From the NCBI GenBank assembly GCA_905480605.1, contig CAJQRD010000047.1, positions 1-56,636 on the forward strand: a stretch of DNA of 56,636 nucleotides, written 5' to 3'. Positions 1 to 8,501 of the stretch are shown piece by piece; position 1 is the stretch's first letter, and each line of letters opens with the position of its first letter. Position numbers and translations under genes: made by a program. Source of the DNA: an uncultured Saprospiraceae bacterium. GTDB taxonomy: Bacteria > Bacteroidota > Bacteroidia > Chitinophagales > Saprospiraceae. The notes beneath the pieces were generated by a model. That model saw nothing but the letters and a program-made list of their open reading frames with translations, searched no databases and had not been told where the DNA came from.

Positions 1-291
1 TTGTATTAAAGTATTAGACTATATTAATGTTTCAACAAAATAATTGTTTGAAAAACAATGGCCAAAGTTGCGAAAAATGACTGATATACTCGCATCTGCA
101 TAATAAATAGTGTGTTTATCCAGTTAAACTAATGTTAACAAAAAAAATAAAACTGGATTTATTCAATTATTTGTCTTTACTTTGATTAATATTCTTTTCT
201 AAACTAAATTATATCTGCCTATAAGCTCATAACATTTACACTAAACAATTTTTTATTTTAACCGATTTCTATAACGCTTAAATTGTTAGTT

Positions 292-873
292 ATGAATGTG
301 CAACAGCTAAACGACAAGGAGTTAATCCATGCTTACCTTAAAGGCAACCAAAAAGCTTTCGAAGTATTATTAAACAGACACCGTAACAAGATTTACACGT
401 CTATTTACCTTTTTGTTAAGGATTCTGACCTTGCAGAGGATATTTTTCAAGATGTATTTATTAAAATTATCGATACATTAAGAAAAGGGAAGTATAACCA
501 TGAAGGTAAGTTCCTACAATGGGCGATGAGAATTTCATACAATATGTGTGTTGATCAATTCAGAAAATCAAAAAGACGCACTAAAGTATCTGCTACGGAA
601 ACTTTTGACATTTTTGACGTGTTAGAAACCAAAGACGACAACATGGAAGTTACCATGATGAAAAGTCAACTTCATACAAAGGTGAGAAGTTTAGTGGATA
701 AATTGCCTCCTGAACAAAAAGAGGTTGTGATTTTAAGACACTATGCAGATATGAGTTTCAAGGAAATTTCACAATTGACACGTGTTAGCATCAATACGGC
801 ACTTGGAAGAATGAGGTATGCTCTTATCAATATGAGAAAAATGGTTTCAGAAGCAGAATTATTGGCTTCATAA
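292..873 (+). CDS. ECF-like RNA polymerase sigma-70 family factor
   Basis: This 193-residue protein is a small sigma factor that would direct core RNA polymerase to a specific promoter set. Region 2 is visible at about residues 10-85 (helices around AFEVLLNRHRNKIY and DLAEDIFQDVFIKI). Region 4 is a helix-turn-helix at about 133-185 (LPPEQKEVVILRHYADMSF, then EISQLTRVSINTALGRMRY). No region 1.1 or 3 is present, which is the ECF layout. The ATG at 292 is preferred over an in-frame TTG three codons upstream. The gene stands alone: no anti-sigma factor is adjacent, and the next gene lies on the opposite strand behind a terminator. The 290 bp upstream are AT-rich and I see no other gene in them. 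The regulon cannot be inferred. Confidence 0.9.
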   Translation: MNVQQLNDKELIHAYLKGNQKAFEVLLNRHRNKIYTSIYLFVKDSDLAEDIFQDVFIKIIDTLRKGKYNHEGKFLQWAMRISYNMCVDQFRKSKRRTKVSATETFDIFDVLETKDDNMEVTMMKSQLHTKVRSLVDKLPPEQKEVVILRHYADMSFKEISQLTRVSINTALGRMRYALINMRKMVSEAELLAS

Positions 874-904
874 ACCTTATATTATAAAGAACTACTGTTT
901 TAGG

Positions 905-967
905 GACAGGTAACCAACATAATTAGAGATTGAGTTATAATGTAAAAGGTTGCCTGTCTTTTTTTGT
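905..967 (+). terminator. Rho-independent terminator after the sigma factor gene
   Basis: GACAGGTAACC at 905-915 can pair with GGTTGCCTGTC at 948-958 (11 bp, one G-U pair) across a 32-nt loop, followed by a run of seven T. It lies about 30 bp after the sigma factor stop codon and before the convergent glycosyltransferase gene. The loop is long for a classical terminator. Confidence 0.65.
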
Positions 968-993
968 CTATTAGTGATCTCGGAAATGATTTC

Positions 994-2139
994 TTAATAT
1001 ACTTTTCTTCCTTTCCAAGAATAACGCTGAACAAATAAACTCATCAGCCCTATTGTTCCCAAATATAGAAAATGTAAAAAGAAGGAAGAAAGAAAGTGCT
1101 TCATCACAATCGATTTCTTAAAGAATTGAGTCGCCTCTTTCATGTAAATATAATCTATCATCATTTTTATTATCAAATGAAATAAGAAAACCACTAATGC
1201 AATTATTCCAAAATTATACATACACACAAAGTGAATTGGGATCATAAGTGCATTAAAAAAAGGAATGGCCATCATCAGAATCATCTTTGGACTCATTTGT
1301 TTGTTTTTTGTAGACCACCGCAACCTTTGACTTATAAACTCACTAAGCATTACACTAGAGTTGGTTTCAATAGCAGCGTCAATTGACTTTAGAAAATGAA
1401 TATCTTTCTTATTCTTTTTTGCAATTGATTGAATTCCAAAAATATCATCACCTGATGCCCTATCACCAGTATCAAAAGTGATTTGATCTTTTTTATAAAT
1501 CATGTTTGCTCCATTCGCCATATACCAAAGTTGACTTTCAATTCCCGCTTGAGTTACCAGCATCATTCCTAAGAAATCCAATACTTGAAAATCCTGAAAC
1601 ATAGAGTTGTCAGTATCAAAGACAACTGGCGCTGCCACAAATGTGGGTTGTGTTTGCTTTATAAACGTATCAACAGTTTTGAAGTATTTTTCCGGTACCA
1701 AAACATCACCATCAAATTGAATTATATAGTCACCTTTAGCATGATGCAAGCCTAAATTAAGAGCTGCTTTTTTAAAAGCATTTGTTTTTTGAGAAGAAGG
1801 GTTTATTTTTTGGTAGTCTTTAAGGGAGAGTAATTTTATTGATAAATGATTTAGAGACTGGACAACTTCAACGGTCTTGTCATCGGAGTGATCATCAATT
1901 ACGATAATTTCTAATTTTGAAAGATCAAAATCCTTATTGGATAGGATTGAATTTAAACAATGAAGGATATTTTTTTCTTCATTTCTAACGGGTATTAAAA
2001 TACTATAAGAAATATCTGCTTTACTTTTAGGAACAGAATTTCTACTTTGGGGTTGCTGCCATTTATAAAGTATAAATAACAAAAGAAAAACGTAGGAACT
2101 TATTAAAAAAATAGAAAGTGCTATATAGAAATATACCAT
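994..2139 (-). CDS. Family 2 glycosyltransferase, membrane-anchored
   Basis: This 381-residue inverting GT-A glycosyltransferase should transfer a sugar from a nucleotide-sugar donor, probably for a surface glycan or glycolipid. The family markers are the N-terminal fold (SILIPVRNEEKNI, residues 46-58), IIVIDDHSDDKTV (78-90), a DxD-type motif DGD at 143-145, the acidic GDDIF around 230-234 and QRLRW at 271-275 (the QxxRW motif of processive or lipid-linked GT2 enzymes). There is one N-terminal membrane segment (about 3-26) and two or three more after residue 285. The start codon abuts the stop of the upstream membrane-protein gene, which suggests translational coupling. Acceptor and product cannot be read from the sequence. 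Confidence 0.85.
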   Translation of the reverse strand: MVYFYIALSIFLISSYVFLLLFILYKWQQPQSRNSVPKSKADISYSILIPVRNEEKNILHCLNSILSNKDFDLSKLEIIVIDDHSDDKTVEVVQSLNHLSIKLLSLKDYQKINPSSQKTNAFKKAALNLGLHHAKGDYIIQFDGDVLVPEKYFKTVDTFIKQTQPTFVAAPVVFDTDNSMFQDFQVLDFLGMMLVTQAGIESQLWYMANGANMIYKKDQITFDTGDRASGDDIFGIQSIAKKNKKDIHFLKSIDAAIETNSSVMLSEFISQRLRWSTKNKQMSPKMILMMAIPFFNALMIPIHFVCMYNFGIIALVVFLFHLIIKMMIDYIYMKEATQFFKKSIVMKHFLSSFFLHFLYLGTIGLMSLFVQRYSWKGRKVY

Positions 2140-2604
2140 TTAAAAAAGATCATCGTACTGGTTTGTTGGAGGTTTTTGAATTTGCTTTTCCTTGACCTTA
2201 TCTAAAACTTCCAATTCTAAAAAATCATCTTCTTCAACAGTTTCATATTTTATAAAATCTCCCTTTCCTTTTTGTTGTGCTTCATTTTTCTGCCTGACCT
2301 TTCTTGAGACGTAAGCCTTAAAAGCCAAATACGCGGAAACGACAGGATAGCCTAAAACTGAACCCACTCCATACAAAACACCTTTCAAAGGGTTTGTTTT
2401 TGTGGTCTTCCAAATCCAACCAATATAATCTGTGACCACACGATAGTTTAAAATTAAAGCAATTACAAAAAGTGGAATTGCGACCCAAGATAGCAATGTA
2501 AATATTCCCTTAACAGCAGAGATCGCCATCCAAATCATCATAGCAAGGAATAAAAATCCAATTACACCTGCTATTGGGCTCATGCCTTGTCTATTATTTG
2601 CCAT
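2140..2604 (-). CDS. Small hypothetical membrane protein
   Basis: This 154-residue protein has hydrophobic segments at about residues 8-54 (probably two helices) and 77-99. A basic stretch follows (SRKVRQKNEAQQKGK) and then an acidic C-terminal tail (ETVEEDDFLELEVLD). I recognise no family. It lies 136 bp downstream of the ABC exporter gene and directly upstream of the glycosyltransferase, all on the minus strand, so a shared envelope role is plausible but unproven. Confidence 0.7.
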   Translation of the reverse strand: MANNRQGMSPIAGVIGFLFLAMMIWMAISAVKGIFTLLSWVAIPLFVIALILNYRVVTDYIGWIWKTTKTNPLKGVLYGVGSVLGYPVVSAYLAFKAYVSRKVRQKNEAQQKGKGDFIKYETVEEDDFLELEVLDKVKEKQIQKPPTNQYDDLF

Positions 2605-2740
2605 AGTATTATTTTAAAATATGAAGTTATTTAAAATGTACATCATAATCTAATGAATGTTCTAATAGAACGGAAAATATAGGATTAGAATCAAAGATTA
2701 CTCGATTTTTAGACCAAATACAGTGAAATGCATGATTAGT

Positions 2741-4507
2741 TTATACTGTGGCCGTTTGTTCAAACTGCTTCTCGTACAATTTACGGTATTGACCTGTTGG
2801 GTTACTAATCAGATCATCATGACTACCTATTTCTACAATCCTACCCTTGTCCAACACCAAAACTTTATTGGCATGTCGTATTGTCGATAATCTATGCGCA
2901 ATAATTATTGATGTTCGCTTTTCAATAAGTTTTTCTATTGCGTATTGGATAATTGTTTCCGTTTCGGTATCTATCGAAGATGTGGCTTCATCCAAAATCA
3001 AAATGTTAGGATTGACAACTAACGCCCGCACAAAAGAAATTAACTGCCGTTGACCCATTGACAGGTTAGATCCTCTTTCTGTTACTTTAAAATCATAACC
3101 ACCGGGCATACTTTCAATAAAAGGATGGGCTCCAATTATTTTAGATGCAGAAATGACTTCTTCCCTTGAAATAGAAGGATCACGCAATGTTATATTGTTC
3201 AAAACAGATCCATTAAACAAGAAGACATCTTGCAAGACCATTGCCACTTTAGACCTAAGTGAATTTAATTTAATTTTTTTTACATCAATATCATCAACGA
3301 GTATTTTACCCTTTTGAATTTCATAAAATCTATTCAAGGTATTAATAATAGAAGATTTACCAGAACCTGTACTACCAACTATTGCCAATGTATCACCAGC
3401 CTTAATCTGAAAACTTATATCATTTAAAACAAAGTTCTTTTCATCATAGGCAAAAGATACATTATCGAATTCCACTTTGCCTAAGGTATTCTTCAATTCT
3501 ACGGTACCAAGATCTAATATATGATCTTCATTTTCTATTAACTTAAAAACTCGATCAGCTGCCACTAAGCCCATTTGCAGTGTATTAAATTTATCTGCCA
3601 ACATTCTTACGGGTCGGAACAACTTATTTAAATACAATGGAAAAGCAATAAAGGCACCTGCACTTATGGTCCCATTCCAAATTCCTTTAGAACCCCACCA
3701 AATCAACAGAGAAAGACCAACTGCAGAAATCAATTCAACAACCGGATAAAAGATAGCATAATACTCAATCGCGTTAAGATTCGCAGCAGTATAACGTTTG
3801 TTTATCGCCTTGAACTTTTTGGCTTCTTGCCTCTCTGCATTGAACATCTGAACGACTTGCATACCCGAGATTTGTTCTTGCAAAAACGAATTCATAGAAG
3901 AGATTTCATTTCGCACACGTTGAAAAGAAGCTTTTACTTTTTCCTTAAAAATATACGTTGCAATAATCATCAATGGCAAAGTTGCCAAGCAAACCAATGT
4001 CAATCTCCAACTGTGAAAAAACATAAATCCTAAAATTGCGAATATTCCCAAAACATCTGCAAACATCGTTAAGACACCTTGCGTAAAAACTTCATTTATC
4101 GCTTGGACATCACTGATTGTTCTGGTGATAATTCTCCCAATTGGCGTTTGATCAAAGTACCGCAACTTCAAGCTTTGAACATGTTTAAAAACCCTTACAC
4201 GCAAATCTTTAATTACAGACTGACCTAAAACCTGAGAATAGTAAATGAAAAGATACCTGACAATGACATTTATAAAAACAACTGCAATATAGATCAAAGC
4301 CATTTTTTTCAAGCCATCCATATCTTGTTTTTGTACAATATTGTCATCTACCATTGTACCAATTAAGAAAGGTCCAATGTTAGAGACTACAGCCATTATA
4401 ACAGCCAAAACTAGACAAAACACAAAGATACTTGTATAGGGCTTTGATAGTTTTAGCACTTTACCAAGTACTACCAAGTCCATTTCTTGTTTTTTGTCTT
4501 CTTGCAT
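2741..4507 (-). CDS. ABC exporter, fused permease-ATPase (MsbA/MdlB-like)
   Basis: This 588-residue half-transporter should dimerise in the inner membrane and export a lipid, drug or other hydrophobic substrate. The N-terminal type IV ABC transmembrane domain spans about residues 20-320 with six helices. The nucleotide-binding domain follows, with Walker A GSTGSGKSS near 377-385, signature LSMGQRQL near 483, Walker B ILILDEATSSID near 500-511 and the H-loop IIIAHRLSTI. All catalytic motifs look intact. The next two minus-strand genes encode a membrane protein and a glycosyltransferase, so a glycolipid substrate is possible. Lipid flippase and multidrug exporter cannot be told apart from motifs. 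Confidence 0.9.
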   Translation of the reverse strand: MQEDKKQEMDLVVLGKVLKLSKPYTSIFVFCLVLAVIMAVVSNIGPFLIGTMVDDNIVQKQDMDGLKKMALIYIAVVFINVIVRYLFIYYSQVLGQSVIKDLRVRVFKHVQSLKLRYFDQTPIGRIITRTISDVQAINEVFTQGVLTMFADVLGIFAILGFMFFHSWRLTLVCLATLPLMIIATYIFKEKVKASFQRVRNEISSMNSFLQEQISGMQVVQMFNAERQEAKKFKAINKRYTAANLNAIEYYAIFYPVVELISAVGLSLLIWWGSKGIWNGTISAGAFIAFPLYLNKLFRPVRMLADKFNTLQMGLVAADRVFKLIENEDHILDLGTVELKNTLGKVEFDNVSFAYDEKNFVLNDISFQIKAGDTLAIVGSTGSGKSSIINTLNRFYEIQKGKILVDDIDVKKIKLNSLRSKVAMVLQDVFLFNGSVLNNITLRDPSISREEVISASKIIGAHPFIESMPGGYDFKVTERGSNLSMGQRQLISFVRALVVNPNILILDEATSSIDTETETIIQYAIEKLIEKRTSIIIAHRLSTIRHANKVLVLDKGRIVEIGSHDDLISNPTGQYRKLYEKQFEQTATV

Positions 4508-4655
4508 TTATAAAATTTAGTATCGAGGAATAAGCCTAGGCCTACATTTAGAAAGTATAGAATAAAAGGCTAACCAATATATACAGACGAAGTTAAAAGA
4601 AGTTCACACAAAAAACGGTAAAATCAAAATTTTATTTGGTTGTGTCACTGAGGGT

Positions 4656-4694
4656 GCGGAGCTCTGTCAGAGCTAGGCTCTGACAGAGCTCCGC
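4656..4694. repeat. Perfect 18-bp-arm palindrome between divergent genes
   Basis: The left arm GCGGAGCTCTGTCAGAGC (4656-4673) is followed by the 3-nt loop TAG and the exact reverse complement GCTCTGACAGAGCTCCGC (4677-4694). Each arm contains a smaller palindrome, GCTCTGTCAGAGC. It is GC-rich in an AT-rich spacer and lies between the starts of the divergent ABC exporter and MATE genes, so it is not at a gene end and has no T-run. It looks like an inserted REP-like element rather than a terminator. Confidence 0.8.
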
Positions 4695-4703
4695 TAATTT
4701 TGA

Positions 4704-4711
4704 TACTTTTG
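4704..4711 (+). promoter_or_regulatory. Putative -7 box of the MATE gene
   Basis: TACTTTTG matches the Bacteroidota -7 consensus TAnnTTTG and lies 15 bp before the chosen ATG, giving a very short leader. The expected -33 TTG position falls inside the palindrome at 4656-4694. A TTG/TTTG lies just upstream of it (4635-4642). Confidence 0.5.
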
Positions 4712-4726
4712 CACCACCAGATATAT

Positions 4727-6034
4727 ATGACATTAAACAAAGAAATATTTAAAATATCGATCCCAAATATTATCTCTAATATTTCAATACCACTATTAGG
4801 AATCGTAGATACTGCATTGATGGGTCGAATGAATGACCCAGCTTACATTGGCGCTATTGCCATTGGAGGTATCATTTTCAATATTTTGTATTGGGGCTTT
4901 GGTTTTTTAAGACCTGGCACAACTGGTTTGACCGCACAAGCGTATGGCAGCAACAACACTAAAGAAGTATACAGTTTACTATACCGTGCACTCTCAATAG
5001 GAGTGATTTTTGGCTTCTTTTTGTTGCTTATTAAAAGTCCAGTCAGTGATCTGTTTTTTGGTATTCTTGATGGTTCAGATAAAGTCAAATCGTTTTCAAG
5101 AGAATACTTCGATATTAGAATTTGGGCAGCACCAGCAGTTTTGTGCGTCTTTGCATTTCGTGGATGGTTCTTTGGTGTTCAAAATGCGATTGCCCCAATG
5201 CTCCTAACAATAATTGCCAACCTTCTAAATATATTCCTCAGTTGGTACTTTGTAATGGTCTTAGATCAAGGTGTTAAAGGAGTTGCGTATGGAACATTGA
5301 TCGCCCAGTGGATGACCCTCTTTTTGGCTATTGCAATTTTCATTTATAGACATCGTCAAAAAGCCATTGTATATATTAACAAATCAATTTTCCAAGCCAA
5401 GGAATTTAAGCGTTTTCTTGTAGTAAACAGAGATATGTTTATTAGGAACATGGGCCTAATTTTGGTTTTTAGTTATTTTACAAACCACTCCTCAAAATTA
5501 GGAGATTCGTATTTGGCTACCAATCAAATGTTGCTAGAGTTATTTTATTTGATGTCGTATGCCGTTGATGGATTTGCATATGCATCAGAAAGCCTGGTTG
5601 GCAAATACTTAGGCGCTGGTCAAGTTGATAAGGCTATCAAGGTTATTAAAAAATGTCTTGTCTTTGGACTTGGGTTAGGTCTGCTTTTTGGAATTACATA
5701 TATCTTTTTTGGGCAGCACCTTTTAAGAGTGCTGACAACAAACAAGCAGTTGATCACTGATAGTCAACCTTATTTCATCTGGTTGTCAATTGTAGGAGTA
5801 TCTGGCGCCTTGGCATTTGTATGGGATGGTGTTTATAGTGGAGCAACAGCATCCGTTGAGTTACGTAACTCTATGTTAATATCTGTTATTGTATTTTTTG
5901 CAGTGTTTTACATTGCGGATACTAATTATCCTTTGTATTCTATCTGGGCTGGCATGGTGGCATTTATGTTGTCACGATCGATATTCCAAATTATATTTTT
6001 CAAGAAAAGTATTCTGAAAAAATGGGCACTGTAA
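4727..6034 (+). CDS. MATE-family multidrug/cation efflux transporter (DinF-like)
   Basis: This 435-residue polytopic inner-membrane protein has about twelve hydrophobic segments arranged as two halves. MATE proteins use H+ or Na+ gradients to export cationic drugs or metabolites. The N terminus (EIFKISIPNIISNISIPLLG, then VDTALMGRM) is typical of the DinF subgroup. RPGTTGLTAQAYG near residue 65 and SESLVGKYLGAGQ near 290 are the symmetry-related motifs. The ATG at 4727 is chosen because the in-frame TTG nine codons upstream overlaps the likely promoter. The gene is monocistronic, divergent from the ABC exporter and convergent with radC. Confidence 0.88.
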   Translation: MTLNKEIFKISIPNIISNISIPLLGIVDTALMGRMNDPAYIGAIAIGGIIFNILYWGFGFLRPGTTGLTAQAYGSNNTKEVYSLLYRALSIGVIFGFFLLLIKSPVSDLFFGILDGSDKVKSFSREYFDIRIWAAPAVLCVFAFRGWFFGVQNAIAPMLLTIIANLLNIFLSWYFVMVLDQGVKGVAYGTLIAQWMTLFLAIAIFIYRHRQKAIVYINKSIFQAKEFKRFLVVNRDMFIRNMGLILVFSYFTNHSSKLGDSYLATNQMLLELFYLMSYAVDGFAYASESLVGKYLGAGQVDKAIKVIKKCLVFGLGLGLLFGITYIFFGQHLLRVLTTNKQLITDSQPYFIWLSIVGVSGALAFVWDGVYSGATASVELRNSMLISVIVFFAVFYIADTNYPLYSIWAGMVAFMLSRSIFQIIFFKKSILKKWAL

Positions 6035-6134
6035 ATTATTTGTAAATTTAGACAAAACATTCGTTCTCTTGTTTAATAGAAAAATTCTATCAAGATAAAT
6101 GACAGGACAAATTCAAACATTAATGCTCAAAAAA

Positions 6135-6836
6135 TTACATTTTCCCTTCATCAGCAAAGCTGTAAAAGCCTCCTTCCGCAACTATTATATGATCAATAAC
6201 TTTTATATCCAATGACTCCCCTGCTTTCACCAATCGCTTTGTAACACTCAAATCAGCTTGAGAAGGTTTAAGGTTTCCCGATGGATGGTTGTGTGCTAAA
6301 ATAATACTCGAAGCCTGCACGGCCAATGCTTTTTTAAAAATGACTTTGGGATCGACTACCGTTCCTGAAACGCCGCCAATACTGATAACTTCAATTTTTA
6401 AAACACGGTTTGCTCTATTTAGTAAAATAATTTTAAACACTTCGTGATCAAGATCCGCCATAGTTCCCTGTATACATTCATAAGCGTCTTTACTAGAAGT
6501 AACCTTTGGTTTATCAATAATGTTTGTCAACTGTCTGCGACGGCCTAGTTCAAGAGCTGCGACGATAGAAATTGCTTTCGCCTCTCCAATTCCATTAAAT
6601 TGTTTGAGGTTTTTCACTGAAGATTTTCCTAGCTCATGTAGGTCGTTGTTATACTCACCTAAAATGTGTTTGGACAAATCTACTGCTGTCATTGTCCTCG
6701 ATCCACTGCCAATGATTATAGCTAATACTTCTGCATTGGTTAGGCTTGATCTGCCTTTTAAAATCAATTTTTCTCTTGGACGATCTTCCTCTGCCCACTT
6801 GTTGATTGGAAGGTTGTTTGTGTACACGTTGTTCAT
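6135..6836 (-). CDS. radC: RadC-family JAB-domain protein
   Basis: This 233-residue protein has the family's usual length. It has an N-terminal UPF0758/RadC segment, a helix-hairpin-helix region (about 75-90, LKQFNGIGEAKAISIVAALE) and a C-terminal JAB/MPN metalloprotease-like domain. The JAMM ligands are visible as H182 and H184 (AHNHPSGN) and D195. The family is historically tied to DNA repair, but its biochemical role is unsettled. No partner genes are adjacent. It is convergent with the MATE gene across a 100-bp spacer. Confidence 0.92.
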   Translation of the reverse strand: MNNVYTNNLPINKWAEEDRPREKLILKGRSSLTNAEVLAIIIGSGSRTMTAVDLSKHILGEYNNDLHELGKSSVKNLKQFNGIGEAKAISIVAALELGRRRQLTNIIDKPKVTSSKDAYECIQGTMADLDHEVFKIILLNRANRVLKIEVISIGGVSGTVVDPKVIFKKALAVQASSIILAHNHPSGNLKPSQADLSVTKRLVKAGESLDIKVIDHIIVAEGGFYSFADEGKM

Positions 6837-6983
6837 TTATTGGTTAATAATGATTGAAGTGTTTTAAAACGTACTTCCTTAACAAATGAAATTATTGAGA
6901 GAAAGTAAACACCTTTTTCAATAAATTTATAACATAGTTTTCTCAAATAGCTTTTCCTTAAATATTTCAATTTGTTAAAACAC

Positions 6984-7021
6984 CCTTAAAAACACAAAAA
7001 GCCTAAGCATTACGCTCAGGC
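6984..7021 (-). terminator. Rho-independent terminator, minus strand
   Basis: Read on the minus strand, GCCTGAGC and GCTTAGGC (7021-7001) form an 8-bp stem with one G-U pair and a 5-nt loop, followed by TTTTTGTGTTTTT. It lies about 280 bp downstream of the trans-sulfuration gene stop and upstream of radC, and probably ends the transcript coming from the transketolase/PLP-enzyme group. Confidence 0.7.
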
Positions 7022-7113
7022 ATGTTCTGTTTTATCTGTTCTCTTTTATTTGACTGGGTATCGATCTCGGTTATATTCTAAAAAAATAAAATTCCTCTTA
7101 TTTAATTTGTTTC

Positions 7114-7171
7114 GCCTCGCCGGCGTGGCTTTCATTTTTGTCATTGACATAAAAACGAAACAAAAAGTCTA
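7114..7171. repeat. Degenerate intergenic inverted-repeat element
   Basis: A GC-rich palindrome (GCCTCGCCGGCGTGGC, 7114-7129) is followed by a T-arm/A-arm inverted repeat (TTTTTGTCA, then TTGACATAAAAA) and AAACAAAAAGTC. It resembles the element at 46851-46936 in layout. The rest of the 463-bp spacer (6837-7299) holds the terminator listed above and nothing else that I recognise. Confidence 0.4.
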
Positions 7172-7299
7172 GGTTGTATATATTTCTTAACAACTCCAAA
7201 AGTTTAAAATTCATAATGCCGAATAAACCACATTGATAAATTATTTTTTCTAATCAAATCGATTTTTTATGGCAAACTAAATGCTCTATTTAGATCCAA

Positions 7300-8454
7300 C
7301 TACTTTAAAGCTTTTTCTAGATCTTCAATCAAGTCGGTAACATCTTCAACACCTACACTTAATCTTATAAGAGAATCTGTCAAGCCCACTTTTAATCTAT
7401 CTTCCTTTGGTATTGAAGCATGAGTCATTGTCGCAGGGTGGCCGATCAACGATTCAACGCCACCAAGAGATTCTGCCAAAGCAAATAGTTTGGTCGATTT
7501 TAATATTTTATTCGCAGCGGTTAAGGAGTTTTTCTTAAGATCAAAAGAAACCATGCCTCCAAAATTATGCATTTGCTTTTTAGCTACTTTATGATTAGGG
7601 TGGTCTTTAAATCCAGGGTAGTAAACTTTAGATACTTTTTTGTGATCTCTTAGGAACACAGCAATTTTCTTTGCGTTGGCACAAGCTCTGTCAACCCTTA
7701 AGTGTAAAGTTTTAATTCCTCTCAGCATTAAGAAACAGTCTTGAGGCCCTGGAACTGCACCCGTCGAATTTTGAATAAAATATAACTTATCTGCTATAGC
7801 TTTTGATTTCGTTACAACTGCGCCCATGACTACATCAGAGTGACCTCCTAAGTATTTGGTACAGGAATGCAAAACCATATCTGCACCAAGGTCAAGAGGG
7901 TTTTGCAAGTAAGGAGAAGCAAAGGTATTGTCTACAATTACTTTCACCTTGTGTTGTTTTGCAACTTTAACAATCGCGGCAATATCTATTATACTTAACA
8001 TTGGGTTGGTTGGTGTCTCAACCCAAATTAACTTTGTCTTTTTTGTAATGTGAGCTGCTAAAGTAGAGACATCATACATGTCAACAAACTTAGACTGGAT
8101 TCCGAACTGACTGTATACTTTTGTCAACAATCTATATGAACCTCCATATAAATCATTGGTACAAATTACTTCATCACCTGATTTCAATGTTTTAATTACA
8201 GCATCCATTGCTGCAAGTCCACTTGCAAAACAAACACCAAATTTTCCATTTTCAAGAGCCGCAAGGTTTTCCTCTAAAACTGTTCTTGTGGGGTTTTTTG
8301 TTCTGGCATATTCATAGCCCTGGTGTTTACCAGGAGCAGGTTGAACATATGTTGATGTTTGAAAAATAGGAGTCATTATTGCTCCAGTCGAAGGGTCAGG
8401 ATTAACACCTGCATGTATCGCTTTAGTACCGAATTGCATTTTATCTTTTGCCAT
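7300..8454 (-). CDS. PLP-dependent trans-sulfuration enzyme (cystathionine gamma-synthase/lyase type)
   Basis: This 384-residue fold-type I PLP enzyme of the Cys/Met metabolism family is a cytosolic homotetramer in its relatives. It either joins O-acyl-homoserine and cysteine to cystathionine or cleaves cystathionine. K200 in SCTKYLGGHSDV is the Schiff-base lysine. YEYARTKNPTR (48-58), FASGLAAMDA (76-85) and the C-terminal SLGGVESLIGHPATMTH are family signatures. Motifs do not separate synthase from lyase. It lies 47 bp downstream of the transketolase C-subunit gene on the same strand, so co-transcription is possible. Confidence 0.9.
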   Translation of the reverse strand: MAKDKMQFGTKAIHAGVNPDPSTGAIMTPIFQTSTYVQPAPGKHQGYEYARTKNPTRTVLEENLAALENGKFGVCFASGLAAMDAVIKTLKSGDEVICTNDLYGGSYRLLTKVYSQFGIQSKFVDMYDVSTLAAHITKKTKLIWVETPTNPMLSIIDIAAIVKVAKQHKVKVIVDNTFASPYLQNPLDLGADMVLHSCTKYLGGHSDVVMGAVVTKSKAIADKLYFIQNSTGAVPGPQDCFLMLRGIKTLHLRVDRACANAKKIAVFLRDHKKVSKVYYPGFKDHPNHKVAKKQMHNFGGMVSFDLKKNSLTAANKILKSTKLFALAESLGGVESLIGHPATMTHASIPKEDRLKVGLTDSLIRLSVGVEDVTDLIEDLEKALK

Positions 8455-8501
8455 TCTTTTGCGTTTAATTCAAAAAAAGATCATTTCAAATTGAAAAGTG
8501 A

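Noticed and set aside
4656-4694. Rho-independent terminator
   Set aside because: It lies between two divergent start codons with no T-run, so no transcript would need to end there.
6996-7090. tRNA-like sequence near 7.0 kb
   Set aside because: The stem is fully explained by the terminator; no D-, anticodon- or T-arm can be drawn.
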